Of a DNA stretch of 64,000 nucleotides, positions 48,931-61,193 are shown in pieces. This stretch comes from Xylona heveae TC161 (taxonomy: Eukaryota > Ascomycota > Xylonomycetes > Xylonales > Xylonaceae): contig NW_017264197.1 in the NCBI RefSeq assembly GCF_001619985.1, positions 248,001-312,000 of the forward strand, in the 5' to 3' direction. Within the stretch, counting starts at the first letter, position 1, and each line of letters begins with the position of its first letter. Made by a program: the position numbers and the translations under genes. The notes under the pieces were generated by a model. That model did not search any database. It saw nothing but the letters and a program-made list of their open reading frames with translations, and was not told where the DNA came from.

Positions 48931-51900
48931 ATGGCGTCTTTCACCAATGGCGATGTGAATGGCCATGCGAGTCAAGGGGCATTCGACCTTCTCCCCGAAA
49001 GCCAGCGTTTCTCCGACATACCTTCTGCCATCGATATCCCCGTCCAAGGCCTTGACGCGGAGGAGGCCGTCGAAGTCGACCTTCAAGAGCTACCCGAAGA
49101 CCCGACTGAGCTCTGTACCCTATTAGAAAATGAAGGCGCAGCGAGGAATTTCTGGATGGTTGTTGCGTTGGCTTACGCTAAGCAGCACAAAGTCGATCAT
49201 GCGATTGAAATGTTGATAAAAGGGTTGAGTGCCATGGCTGGAGGCGCACCCAAAGAGAAACTTAGCATGTTGAGTTGTCTCTGCTGGTTGTATCTTTTCA
49301 AGAGCAGGGAAGCGCCTCGAATGGTTCCCGGTAAGTTCGGGAGAATCTAACTAACCTGGCTGCATGGAAGGCTAATACAAGTGCAGAGGGCCAAATGATC
49401 TCTGAAGCGCGCACAAAAGACTTCTTCTTGCAAGCAGCCACAGCAACGCTGAATGAAGCATCTCGCATCAATCCGTCTTTCCCACCGTTGTTCCTTGCTC
49501 GTGGCGTTTTATACCTTCTTCGTGCCTCACTGCAGGCGCCTTCAAAGGGCCTGGGATCACGGGGTCATGACCACTCTGAGCGACTTGATACACTTCGACA
49601 GGCGTCAAAGTGCTTCGAGGATGCTTTGCGGGTTTCAGGCGGCCGGAACATGATGGCCGTGCTCGGAAAGGCCAGAGTTCAATATTCCCTTGGAAAATAC
49701 GGAGATGCTATGGAAAGCTACCAGGAAGTGCTCTCTCGGATGCCCGACTTGATTGATCCTGATCCACGAATTGGCATTGGCTGCTGCCTATGGCAACTAG
49801 GATACAAAGAAGAGGCAAAAAATGCATGGGAGAGGACGTTGGAGATTGTATGTTCGCATTACCACTAAATGTCTCCGGACAGCCGGCTAACTGTGACGAA
49901 GAATCCTGATTCGAAGCTTGGAAATATGCTTTTGGGCCTGTATTATCTGAATTCCAGCTCCCAGTACCAGACGACGGACCCGGCGTTCCTCCCCATTTAC
50001 AAGAAGGCCATGACTCAGTATACTCAGAAAGCCTTCAAAATCGACAAGGAACAACCTCTGACATGTGCAACATTTGGTGGCTATTTCCTCTCTCGAAAGG
50101 CCATGCCAACTGTGGAGGGCCTGGCTCGGAAGGCCATCGAGTTGACAGACGTGAACGCGGTTGCGAGTGATGGCTGGTACCTTCTCGCAAGGAAAGCCCA
50201 CTTCGAAGGCGAAGTTTCTCGAGCTATTGAATTTTATCAAAAGGCTGACCAGGCTCGTGGCGGAGACGATCGTGGATACTTGCCGGCAAAGTTCGGTGTT
50301 GCACAGTTGCAGGTTCTGCTGGGGGATATTGACGGCGCGAAATTCCGCCTAGAAAAGATCCTCCAGACCACAAAAAATCTGGAGGCCATGGCCTTACTTG
50401 GTACTCTCTACGCCGAGGAAGTGTTTACCAGCCAAGCAAGCGGGCTGAAGGAAGACAAGTCGGCCGAGTTGAAGAAGGCTACTGCACTGCTTGAAGCTGT
50501 CCGCCTGGCGTGGAAGGATCCGAAAAAGCAAATGACACCGGATGCGACTGTGCTAATCAATCTTGCACGTCTCTATGAGGCTGATCACCCTGAAAAGAGC
50601 CTGCAATGCCTTATCCAGGTGGAACAGATTGAATTAGGTAATGTCCCTGATGAGGTACGTCCTGAAAAGGGCGAGGATGAGGCTGCATATTTGGCCGGCA
50701 TGCGCCAATATCTCCCTCCGACGCTATTGAACAACATGGGCTGCTTCCACTACCATGCAGAAAAGTACGATCAGGCCAGAGATCTCTTCCAAACCGGACT
50801 GAACGCTTGTGTCAAGCTCGGCGAGAAAGACGAAACAGCGGATATCGATGCTCTCGTAACCACGATCAGCTATAATCTTGCTCGTACCTACGAAGCGGCT
50901 GGATTGCTTGACGAGGCCAAGAAGGTGTACGAAGGTCTCTTGCAGCGACACAACGACTATACCGACGCACATACCCGACTCGCATACATTGCGCTCCGAC
51001 AGAGCCCATCCGACGAAGGACCAAAGATGATGGCGAAGCTTTATCAGAGCGACAGTACCAACATCGAAGTGCGGTCATTGTATGGCTGGTATCTGAACAA
51101 AGCGAAGAAACGGACTTTAAACATCGCCGAGGATCAAGAGCAGCGGCACTACAAGCACACCTTACAGCACTATGAGAAGCATGACCGGTACGCGCTCACG
51201 GGCATGGGAAACCTCTATCTGGCTATTGCACGTGAGATGCGAAGAGACACGGACCAGGAAAAAGACAAGCGTCGAAAGATGTACGAGAAGGCCGTGGAGT
51301 TTTTCGATAAGGCACTGCAGCTCGATCCCAAGAATGCCTATGCCGCACAAGGAATCGGTATTGCGCTAGTGGAGGACAGAAAAGAGTACAGTGTGGCCGT
51401 CCACATTTTTTCCAAGGTTCGAGAAACACTGCGAGATGCTAGCGTCTTTATCAATTTGGGACATGTCTACGCAGAGTTGAAGCAGTACTCGCGCGCAATC
51501 GAGAATGTAAGCAGTCCATCTTGCACTACACCAGATCAACTGTTTCAAGTACTGACAATAGTATAGTTTGAAGCTGCTCTGGCCAAGGACCGGGCGCGAG
51601 ACCCGCAAATCCTCGCATGCCTCGGACGGGTGTGGCTACTCAAAGGCAAGCAAGAGCGAAGCGTTGCGGCCATGAAGAGTTCTTTGGATTATTCGCAGCG
51701 TGTAAGTTGTCTTGAAACGACTCATTCATTATTCAGTAAACTAACTTCCCAGGCCCTCGAAATTGCTCCTGAACAAATCCACTTCAAATTCAACGTCGCT
51801 TTTGTCCAGATCCAGCTCGCCCAACTCATCTATTCTCTCCAAGAGTCTCAGCGCACGCTTCAAGACGTGCAGAGCGCGGCGGCCGGTCTCGATGAAGCCA

Positions 51901-52877
51901 TTGAGTCCTTTACTGCTATTGCACAGGCCAAGAATCCGCCTTACCCCAAGCACGACATTGAACAGCGCGCCAACATGGGTCGTAACACTATGCGACGACA
52001 GCTCGAGCGTGCAATTCAAAGCCAAAAGGAATACGAAGAAAAGAATGCGGCCAAACTGCAAGAAGCCCGCGAACTGCGGGAAGCCGAACTCAAGCGCCGC
52101 GAGGAGGAGCGCAAAAAGGCCGAGGAAGCCACGCTCGAACACAAGCGTAGAATCGCAGAAGAGCGGCAAAAGATTCTCGAGAAAGACCGCGAGCTCGCCG
52201 AGCGTCGGGCCGAAGTAGAGCGCCGCAAAGAGGAAGAAGAGTACAGTCTCGACGAAGAGACTGGCGAAAAGCGCAAGAAGACCAAGAAACGTGCTACCGG
52301 CGGCGGTAAGCGCAAGAAGAAGACGAGCGACGAGAGCGAATCCGAGCCCGAAGCTGCCGCGACGGATGGTGAAGATGAAGGAGGTAAAGAACGGGGACGC
52401 CGATCACGACGCAAGGCCCGTGCCAAGGACACTAGCCCTGCCTCGAGCGAAGACGAAGGCGGCGAGGGCAAATCGAAACCTCGAAAGAAGAGAAAGCTCG
52501 AACGCAAGGGCAAAGACATGAGCAAGTTCAAATCCGAGGAATTTGTCGTCGACAGTGACGAGGATGAGGATGATGCGCGTGCAGCTGCTGCGGCAGAATC
52601 TTCACCGGAGCGCGCCGGTGAAGACGATGAAGACATGCCTGATCGTGCTGCCGCAAATGAAGACGAAGACGAAGATGAAGAAGAGGAGGCGGTTCGTCGA
52701 CCGAGAAAGAAGGCCACGCGCAGGATCGAAGAGGATGAGGACGAAGATGAGGAAAATGACGATTTGTTCGGTGATGAGGAAGGTGAAGGCAAAAAGGAGA
52801 ATGGCGATCATGCCGATGTCGAAATGGCTGATGATAAGGCACCCACGCCTGCAGGAGACGACGAGGATGATGAGTAA
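48931..52877 (+). CDS. PAF1 complex TPR subunit Ctr9
   Basis: Five exons: 48931-49330, 49387-49847, 49902-51506, 51567-51701 and 51753-52877; 3726 nt, 1241 aa (yeast 1077). From about residue 75 to 860 runs a series of tetratricopeptide-type helices (NLARTYEAAGLLDEAKKVYE, AVEFFDKALQLDPKNAYAA, FINLGHVYAELKQYSRAI). The family signatures SIDIPV-like IPSAIDIPVQGLDAEEAVEV and NFWMVVALAYAKQ are near the start. The last 380 residues are a long charged coiled segment (KEYEEKNAAKLQEARELREA) followed by alternating acidic and basic tracts. Ctr9 scaffolds the PAF1 complex, which travels with RNA polymerase II and promotes H2B ubiquitination and H3K4 methylation. It is convergent with SWI5. Confidence 0.96.
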
Positions 52878-53452
52878 AGAACATTGTCCCCCTTCTCGCT
52901 GAGCAATGGATTGTAATAAAACTTGTTCGGGGCTTCTTCTCCCTTTTTTTCTCCGCCTTGACTTAGTTTACTCGTTAGCATCTTGGGCAGTTTTTTCGTG
53001 GGCGTTCCTGTAGGATAAGGTATTGGGCCTCTTCTTTTTTTTTTCCTTTGCTTTCTCATCCTTGCGCTTTGCTGTGTAGTTTAAAACCCCACCGCAAAAG
53101 AGAGAGAGAGATAAAAGGTGTATTATATTTATTGTGGTTATTACTACGTGATCTTGACACATAGCAATGAAACAATCATTGAATGGACCGATTAGTTTCC
53201 AATACCGCGTGATGTCGAGTCCATGTATAGAGTACTATTTTCTCCGCATGACTCCTGCGAAATTTTGGAAGCGTTGACCTAAAGTGTTTGCTAGGACTTA
53301 TAGCTATCGCTATCATGCTTAGCTCCATAACCCTAGAAGGACTTTTTATCGTCATCATTGTATTCTCGAAACGCGGCGCTAATAGGAGAAAACAATGCAA
53401 CAGGGACCGAGCACCGAGCAAGGAGCAATGAGCAACGCCATGTAAGCTTGGT
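52878..53452. other. Convergent intergenic region
   Basis: Shared 3' flank of CTR9 and SWI5, with T runs near 53034-53046 and a GA run near 53099-53112. Nothing else seen. Confidence 0.6.
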
Positions 53453-54765
53453 TCAATCATCCTCTGCGAGTCCAAATTCTTCAAAAACGTCGCGGACTCG
53501 AACGCCTCTGTTCTCGGCAATGAGACCGAGCAGGCCGGTCCCAATGTCGCGCATGTCGTTGTATTGGTGCAGCAGCGAAATATGCTGCTTGATAGTGTCC
53601 TGTGCGGAGGAAGGGGTGTGCGGTGGTCTGCGTAGTGGGAGGGAGTTAGTGTCGGTATATAATGTATGTGGTTGGAGAGATGCTAGATTACTAGATTGAT
53701 GTATTGCATGAATGCGGATGAATTTCAACGCGATGGTGTGGAGAAGAGGAGGGGAGAAGAAGGAGAGAAGAAGGAGGAAAGAAGGAGGAAAGAAGATGAA
53801 AAAGGTTCGGAGAAGAGCACCGGAATAAAGGGGGGAAAAAGAAGAGAAATAAACATACTTCAAACTTGCTAAGACTTCAGCTTGTTGACGCCGGACATCT
53901 TCCAAAGTGGCGCGGAGAGAGGATATTTCTTCTTCGAGTTTGGCCTATAGAGATAGTTAGGGGACCAGATTGATCAAACACATAACAAAAACGCCTTGGA
54001 TATTATAGGAAAGTGAGTATGGTAAAGGGGAGAAGTTCCATGAATAGGGAACGGAGAAAATAAGAGTATATGGAAACTGAGGTAGAGAGATATGGGACTT
54101 ACTGCTCTACTATCGTCTTTCTCGCCATTGTTGCTCTGTGCCTCATTATGCTGGTGCTCATGGCGTGGTTGATGTTGGCGAGCTTCATCGGGTGTCTTCT
54201 CTTCTGACATGATGATATTCTCTGCCTTCTCTTGTTCCTCTGTGCTGGGGAGGCCTGCCGCCGGATGGCCTTCCTTTTCTTCTCTGTCTTTATGCGTATC
54301 GTTGAATATTGTCTGATCTTGTTCGTCTCCCAACATTTGCGCGAGGTTTCTCTTTGGAGGCTGTTTCAAAGTATCCGCCTGCTCTGCTATCACTGATGTT
54401 TCCCCGCTAGATTCCATAAGGGGAACATTATGGTTGCCAGAACCATCCAGATCATGACAACCTTGTTCAGCGAGATTTAATGTAGTCGAGGAAGTGACAT
54501 TCTGAGAGGCGTGATTTGGAGGATGGGTTGTCGGCGTGGGATGCAAATCTTCTCCCGCATCATTGGAGATTGGTAATTCTGTGGATTCATCCTGAGTCTG
54601 TGCATTTGCTGAATGTTCCGCAGCCTCTGGGACAACGGACAAGGCTGAAGCATCTATATCTTCAGCCTTTTCTGTATCTTCTGTCGCTATTGCTCGTCCT
54701 CGTCCCCGCCCTCGAGCTTTTGTGCTAGCACCCCTCCGCGTTTGTCGACGCGTCTTTGGAGGCAT
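53453..54765 (-). CDS. Swi5/Sae3-type recombination mediator with long N-terminal extension
   Basis: Three exons: 54103-54765, 53859-53944 and 53453-53627; 924 nt, 307 aa. Only the last 85 or so residues match Swi5: a coiled segment (AKLEEEISSLRATLEDVRRQ) across exon 2, then IKQHISLLHQYNDMRDIGTG, LLGLIAENRGVRVRDVFEEF and GLAEDD. Swi5 works with Sfr1 to help Rad51 and Dmc1 filaments carry out strand exchange. The first 220 residues, encoded by one exon, are polar and low-complexity (basic start MPPKTRRQTRRGAS, GRGRGR, then Glu/Thr/His-rich) and are probably disordered. Yeast Sae3 and fission yeast Swi5 are under 100 aa, so the extension is large, but long forms are known in filamentous fungi. 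The 5' exon is in frame with no earlier ATG needed. Confidence 0.88.
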
Positions 54766-55849
54766 GGCCGAATTTAGTTGTAGGAAGACGGATCGAGGAA
54801 ACTGGAACGACGAGAATTTGTGATGTAGAAAAATGAGGGGATTATATCAAAATGCCATGACTTCCATCGCAATCAAGATCTACCCGATAACGCGAGAGGG
54901 TATAATCGAGAAACGAGAATCTCGGTGACAGAATCATAAAGATAAATTTTTCAAAAAAGCTCGAGTAAAGGAGAAGGACAACATAGAAAATGGATCGAGG
55001 AAATTTTTCAACGGATCAATGCAGGATAGACATTTCTAGACTTGCAGAAGGGATGGAGATAAGAAATGTAATTGAGGAGACTACTGGTTTCAAAACCATT
55101 GAGATGAAAATATAAACCTGTGAGAAAGGAAGAATGCAATTGCTCGTAATAGAGTTGATTGAAGATAGACTGGCTTGCCAGAAGGGCATGAGAAATGGCA
55201 GAATGTGGTTTGTCATTCCGCCGCGAAATGTGACGAGAGGAATCCGCACACATTAAATTAATCAGTCGCAACCTCCCCCTGGCCACGGCGAAGGCGATAT
55301 TACGACTGTTAGTGCAGCAAATTTTCTACTTGGACTATATTTCGATTGAAGCCGACAGACGAGACATCGGTGGTAATTGTTGACTTTGTCTGCTCTACGT
55401 TCACGTGCATAACTCTTGTTAGGAGTCACTGGCCTAATCAACGTTTGTTCATGACTAGCTATCGGAAAGATTCACAGGGAAAGCAACATCGGCGACATGA
55501 CGACCAATTTGCTGTAAGGGAATAGTCCGATTAAGTGGCAAGTGATACAAGAAAAAAGTTGGGCAACTAGTAGCCCAGTGTTATTGTTGGGGAATATGGA
55601 CTAACAAAGAAAAAAAAAAAGGGGGCGTTCCATTGCTGAAATCATCGTCAAAGTGGAAAGAATATCCCTAGGCAAGCACTCAATAGGATAAATGCAACAA
55701 AAGACAACAGCACAAAGCTCCGGCAGAAAAGCACGTCGTTGTCATCAACATTGCTCTGTGCAGGAGATAACAAAGTAGTTAAGATAGCTGCAAATCAGCG
55801 CGCCCTTTTTAAACAGAATGAAACGCCATCACTGATGAACCTTTATGAT
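54766..55849. other. Intergenic between SWI5 and RAD23
   Basis: SWI5 promoter side and RAD23 3' flank. AT-rich with an A/G run at 55608-55625. No gene supported. Confidence 0.5.
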
Positions 55850-57487
55850 TTACTGGTCGCCATCGTCGTCGGGCTGGTCGAACAAAAAGTTGGCGGCAAG
55901 CTCCTCATTCTTGTCGCAGGCAAAGTATGCTTGGATAACCATATCCCGCTCGAAACCAAGGAGGCATAACTGTTCACATTAGCAAATAGAAGACTGCAAT
56001 TCTCGGACAGACAGTTCTCACCCTCTCAATGGCCTCACGCTCCTCCTCAGTCACGGTAATGGCCTGAGCACCCGGGGGCAGCGGCGCATCATCGTCAATG
56101 TCTTCACTCAACAATTGCAGGAACTGCTCCGGGTTTTGACCAATCAAAGCGGCGAGCTGGGGATTCCCGGCACCGACCTGCTGAAGAATAGGCTCCAACA
56201 TCTGAGGCTGATTTTGCACGACTTGTCGAAGCTGCTGAAACTGAGGATTGTTTCGGAGGAAGTCGAGATTGCCCATTCCGCCGGCTGCTGCAGCCGCAGC
56301 ATCGCCAGCACCAGCACCAGCGCCAGCGCCAGCTCCAGTTCCAGCTCCAGCACCGGATCGCGCACCGCCGGCGGCGGCGGCGCCGCTGCCGCCACGGCCA
56401 GCTTGTGCAGCGGCCTCGAAAAGATTAATGGGCTCGTCTCCTTGAGTACCAGTAGTGGCGGGAGGTGACGCAATGTCTTCGGAAGCAGGAGCCGCAGCAG
56501 CCTGCGATGGTTGTCGTCGTTCTTGCTGAACGTTCTCGGGAATGCCCTGAAAAGAAAAAGCATGTCAATCGCCATTTGCTCCTGTGTATCCATGAAACGC
56601 AATAGTTTCCACTCACGTTTAAAAGGTATTCAACGGCACGGTCGGGGTTGAAAAAGGCGGCACGCATGGCACGTTCGATATCAGGTCGAGGGAAGCCCAT
56701 GCTCTCCATGTTCTGAATAGCCGCCTCTCGCTGACCTCCAATCGCAAACGCCGACGCATCGTTGAAAGCAGCACCCTCCTGTGCAGCAGGTGCAGCAGCA
56801 GCGACAGGGGCAGGCGACGGCGTCGCCGGCGGGTTAGCCTGTGTGGTGCTGGTAGATGGAGCAGGAGCGGCAGGCGGAGCGGGGGTCTGAGCTGCAGCGG
56901 GGGCAGGAGTAGAGGGTGTTTTGGCGGAGGAGGCTGCGGAGGAGCTAGCAGGAGCAGGTTTAGGCTGACCCGGGTCAGTACAGTTGGAACAACCAGTCTA
57001 ACGTGGCAAAGAAAAGCTTTTTCTCACCTTAGAGACCATGCACACGATGAAGCCCTTCTCCTCAATGTTGTAGGAAGCTACGGTGTTGGCATCTTGCAAG
57101 ATTTTACCTGAGCGGCAAGAAAAGAGTGTTAGACAAGAACACCTAAAAAAAAAAAAAAAGATGACCCATTTGGAGCAGGAGAGACAACCATACCAGAGTA
57201 GATCAATTTCAGCGTTGAGGCTTCAAATCCCTTGTCCTCTTGGATCTTGGCCTTGACCTCGGAGATCTGTTTCGAATCAAGTCAGCGGCAGCCAAAAGCA
57301 CATAGCAGCTTTCTCAGATCCGGAGAATCTCAAGCCGCAACGGGAAATCGTACTGTCTGCTCCGGTTCAGCCTCGATGGTGAATTTCTGCTGTTTCAAAT
57401 CCTGTAGTAGAATCGTGAGCGTTGCATTCAACAGTCACCCCGCTTAGAAGAGTGTATCTAATGGCGCACCTTGAAAGTGAGCTTCAT
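55850..57487 (-). CDS. UV excision repair and proteasome shuttle protein Rad23
   Basis: Seven exons: 57470-57487, 57354-57401, 57194-57266, 57028-57107, 56617-56964, 56022-56546 and 55850-55969; 1212 nt, 403 aa (yeast 398). Domains in order: ubiquitin-like domain, residues 1-75 ([36 protein letters not shown]); a Pro/Ala linker; UBA1 about 155-200 ([34 protein letters not shown]); a Gly/Ala repeat (GAGAG..., 56297-56360); XPC-binding domain ([28 protein letters not shown]-type end); UBA2 at the C-terminus ([33 protein letters not shown]). Role: stabilises the Rad4/XPC damage sensor and carries ubiquitinated proteins to the proteasome. The first exon codes only six residues. Confidence 0.97.
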
Positions 57488-59873
57488 TTTGCCCCACGGA
57501 ATGTTCTTCTCAGGATAGGGTTAAACGAGGTGCCTGAGATGAGGCAGAGGTGGAAAGAAAATTAGGTTAACGCCTGAGAGTGGGTGGGAATGGATGAAGG
57601 GGAATCGTCCAAGAAAATAAAATCAGGTGAGACGATGGTGATGAGGAAGTCAGTGAAGCTGATGGGTACAACTAACAACTGGCGGCGACATTCATTCTTT
57701 ACATCACTTGGTGCCTCTCTGCCATGAAGAATTTGTGCAAAAAAAATGTATTACCAATTTTGCACTAGCCGATATTTATGTAAATTATGCAACTAATTGC
57801 GTATATGGCAAATACTAACTGCCGAACATTCATTACGGTAGGCGTCATCTTGGATCGTTGTAGGTACTTTGTTCGCTGTGTGTTGATACTTGGCGGAAAC
57901 CTCCTTTCGTCGTGTTTGTCCTTTACCTCTTCGGACCAAACCCTCAACGACGAAAGTCATTGCTACGCCGTGCAGTCCTCTGAGAATTCTCCTCTCTAAT
58001 CTTCCAGTAATTCAACCTCCGACCTGGCCCTAGACTTAGGATCTTCAACGCGTCAAAGACCCATGATAATGCTTCTGCACCTGCTAAAATGGCCCCTGGT
58101 TTCTTCAGATTGTCTAAATTTCCACTAAACCAGTGGGGCTAACTGTTGGTCCATCGTCAGGGTCTTCTCTCTAACGGCCTCAAGGTGTTTGGTAACATGA
58201 TGAGATGTGCTAATTTGAGCTAGTTTGAGTTGAGGCAATCATCAATAATCTGCACTACTGCAGCACTGCCTCTGCCTCTTTTTGCTTTGTGCGTCGTGGG
58301 AAATTACTTGACCCAGCGGGTCCCCACTTCACCAGCACTCTGGACTCTAACTCGACGCGATGGATCGACGGTCTATGCGTCGCTTACTCCCAGGCCCCAT
58401 GTCAGTGACTTGCAGCCAGGTAGTATAATGCACGCGGGACTTCCCCACCGGGAGATCGTCTCGCACGTACCCTTGGACAAGGAGTCACGTTGGGGAAAGA
58501 GTCCAGAGGCATATTGGCCAGAGGATGGTCACTTAAGGTATCCAGGAAATGGAGGATCACTTAAGTTATGTTTTGAAGTACCTCTCAGAATGCCCGAACT
58601 ATCATGGCCAGCGTTCTTGAAGGGGCAAGTTTCACAGGCGAAGCGGTTCCCCTGACTCGAACAGCGGTCCGTTATTTGATAGAGTTTCTGCAGCTCTCAA
58701 CACCGTCGTCATTTCCAGCCGCTATCTCAGGCTTGAGCAACCTCTACGAAGGTACATAATTATGCCTCGGCCATTGGCGACTTCGAAAGAAACCATGAAA
58801 CTATTGACGCCACATCGCGCTTCATGGTCCGGGGTCTTTCCCGGAGTACGACCCTGGTCTTTTTCCTTGCTCCATGCGCCCACTGGGATGCGCCTGACGC
58901 GTCCAAGAGTAGACCAAAACAAATGAAAAGTTGACTTTTGCTCCGAGAATCGCTCATTTGCACTTGCTTTTCTCATTTACCCCCTCACTGCTAACACTTA
59001 CATCTTTGTTTATCTTCTGTATGATTCCTAGCTTCTAAATTCGAACGGTCAATCGGCTTGAAGAGCTTGGTGCATTTGGTCGCACAATCACCGTCCACAT
59101 TCGTTCGTGCGGCAATCGTTTCCCTCTCTCCGCTTCCCTCTCCAGGCCTCAGGCCTTTGTTATGACTACCCCACCACTACTAGTGCTATCATCGTACGCT
59201 CCGTCGGTCAGCACCGTCTCTTGCCATTGGCATCGCTTGAGGAGATAATCTGCGGCGACCGATCCGCCTGCGCCATCGGCCGCTTGGCAAGGCCCCCCTT
59301 GAAGCATTCTCGAAACCTTTGCATCATCTTTGTCGAAGTCCTCTTCAACAGGCCAGCCGATTGCTGACGCGCCTCAGGGGCTGCGGCGCGTCTGATGCAG
59401 CGGTCGACCGGGATAAAGACCTACTCAAACCTCCTGGTCTTCCTACCGCTTCTTGACTTTTGATTTTATGTGTATGAGATTCGACGAGCACCTTCTGTGT
59501 CATCGCTATTGCAGAGCCCTTTGTGTCGTCATTCTTCCAAAGAGACGTGCAATCCACGTCACTCATTGTCATCTTAACTTGAGTCTCGAGTAGTCAAACT
59601 TCAAGGTCAACCCTGACTTATTTCGCCGTATACAACTATATCTTGACATGCCTGGGTTAGCCGCAGCTGGGAAACCGTCGGAGATAGCGCGTGCCTACTA
59701 GGTATACGTCTCGCCTGAGTCGGTCATTTTCCTTTTTCTTCGATAGAAACTGTACTTAGGTATTTATTTGTTTGTTGCACTACTTTCTGGTTTGGGAGAA
59801 TCTACAAGAGATTGCCCAGCGCCCGTTGCTCGGTGGTCATTGCCTCCGTTTGAGCAGTTTTGACCCCTCATTC
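57488..59873. promoter_or_regulatory. Long divergent region between RAD23 and the tetraspan gene
   Basis: About 2.4 kb. From about 58980 the plus strand is leader-like with pyrimidine-rich stretches. Frames of up to 140 codons exist but do not begin with ATG or resemble proteins. Confidence 0.5.
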
Positions 59874-61193
59874 ATGACGATGCCCCATATCCTATACCAT
59901 GGACTGGGTGCAATCGCGTTCAGCCTCTCCGCCGTATCATTCTTCTTCACCATATGCTTTTCCATTGTCTTAGTTCGTCAACGGCGTCGGACACGAGGTC
60001 TTGGGCTCTCGGCAGTTGCCCTCGATGCCGCATCACTTGGGATGCTCTTATATTGCGTCTTCCGTTATCGATATTTCAACCAACAACACTCAATCAAAAA
60101 ATCCATGTGGCTTGCAATATCGGGATTGACCGTTTCCTTTATTGGAGATGCATTGACAGGAGTTATGTGGGGCTGCACGGAGCGGAGTCTCTCCCAATTA
60201 CCATTCGAAATATTGGGACGCTCAAGTCGAATCATGTTTTGGTCTGGGTTTGCGTCGTGGGGAGCGTCGATTCTTGCAAAAATCGCGTTTTTCTTGTGTC
60301 TCATGCATATCACATGCAAAAAGAAGTCAAAATGCCATGGCAGCTCGTGCCGCGGCGGTCTTGAACATGGATCGGAAATGCGAGAGTCGAAGTCGCCGAA
60401 AAGGTTCGCAACAGGCCACTCCGAGCCACGTCAGGGTGTAGTCTCCCAACCGTACAATTTCTACCAGTCAAACTTTTCAGAAGCACGGACGTCTGTTCGG
60501 TCATCTCTATCTCAAGTGATACGTCCTATGACGTCTCGTACGAGACTCCTGACCCGTCATATCTCCTATCCCCGCAGTCTTGAAAGGCCACGCACCCACA
60601 GTGGATGTCACAGTCGGGACACTTCCAGGGACGGGTTTGATTCATGGGATACGTCAAGTGTGGGCTACCAAACTCGTCAAGCCGTACTGCGGTCTTCTTT
60701 TCCAGTACGTGGGACAGCACTCGAGACTATCCCTGGGAGTAGGCCTGACTCGCTCGCTTTCCCTCTGGGCCTTCAAGAACTAGCACCGGCGCATATCCGG
60801 ACTCATTCGGGCGGCAAGCGGTTCCCTAGCCCTACCGTTAGTGAGGCGCACATTCATCCGTTATTCCGATCAGACAGCCCTACACCTCCACCAACAGCCA
60901 CCGTAGGAACAGTTGTCACGGCGGCTCCATTTGGCGGGCAGATGCTCATGCCTCATTCCAATTTGATGCTCGCTCAGATACGGTCGGGGAGTTTTGTGTC
61001 ATTACCCAGCCCTTTGGTGCATTCAAGGAGCTTTGACGATGGAGCAATTTTACGAAGTCCGACTCCTCCGAGCAGGGAAATGACGCCTCCCATCCCCGAA
61101 TACATTCTTTCGGCTGGATCAAGAACTAGCTTTATCTCGTATGGAAGACGAAAGGCATCGTTCAGGTCGTTTGAGGATTCGCAACCAGGATGA
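59874..61193 (+). CDS. Unrecognised four-helix membrane protein with long polar tail
   Basis: Single exon, 439 aa, ATG at 59874 (a second in-frame ATG follows two codons later). I do not recognise the family. Four hydrophobic segments are visible at about residues 11-33 (AIAFSLSAVSFFFTICFSIV), 45-60, 80-100 (SMWLAISGLTVSFIGDALTG) and 120-145 (FASWGASILAKIAFFLCLM), spaced like a tetraspan or claudin-like bundle. After a Cys/Lys-rich juxtamembrane KKKSKCHGSSCRGG, about 290 residues are rich in Ser, Arg, Pro and Thr with SP/TP dipeptides, suggesting a disordered, phosphorylated cytosolic tail. Continuous codon usage through both halves and the lack of stops over 440 codons support a real gene. 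It could be a fungal-specific plasma-membrane or sensor protein; no function is claimed. Confidence 0.78.
   Translation: MTMPHILYHGLGAIAFSLSAVSFFFTICFSIVLVRQRRRTRGLGLSAVALDAASLGMLLYCVFRYRYFNQQHSIKKSMWLAISGLTVSFIGDALTGVMWGCTERSLSQLPFEILGRSSRIMFWSGFASWGASILAKIAFFLCLMHITCKKKSKCHGSSCRGGLEHGSEMRESKSPKRFATGHSEPRQGVVSQPYNFYQSNFSEARTSVRSSLSQVIRPMTSRTRLLTRHISYPRSLERPRTHSGCHSRDTSRDGFDSWDTSSVGYQTRQAVLRSSFPVRGTALETIPGSRPDSLAFPLGLQELAPAHIRTHSGGKRFPSPTVSEAHIHPLFRSDSPTPPPTATVGTVVTAAPFGGQMLMPHSNLMLAQIRSGSFVSLPSPLVHSRSFDDGAILRSPTPPSREMTPPIPEYILSAGSRTSFISYGRRKASFRSFEDSQPG

Noticed and set aside
52016-52792. 258-codon Ser-rich minus frame
   Set aside because: Shadow of the acidic and basic repeat tail of CTR9.
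58230-58655. 141-codon plus frame between RAD23 and the tetraspan gene
   Set aside because: No ATG at its start, no motif, and no splice partner that would make a gene.
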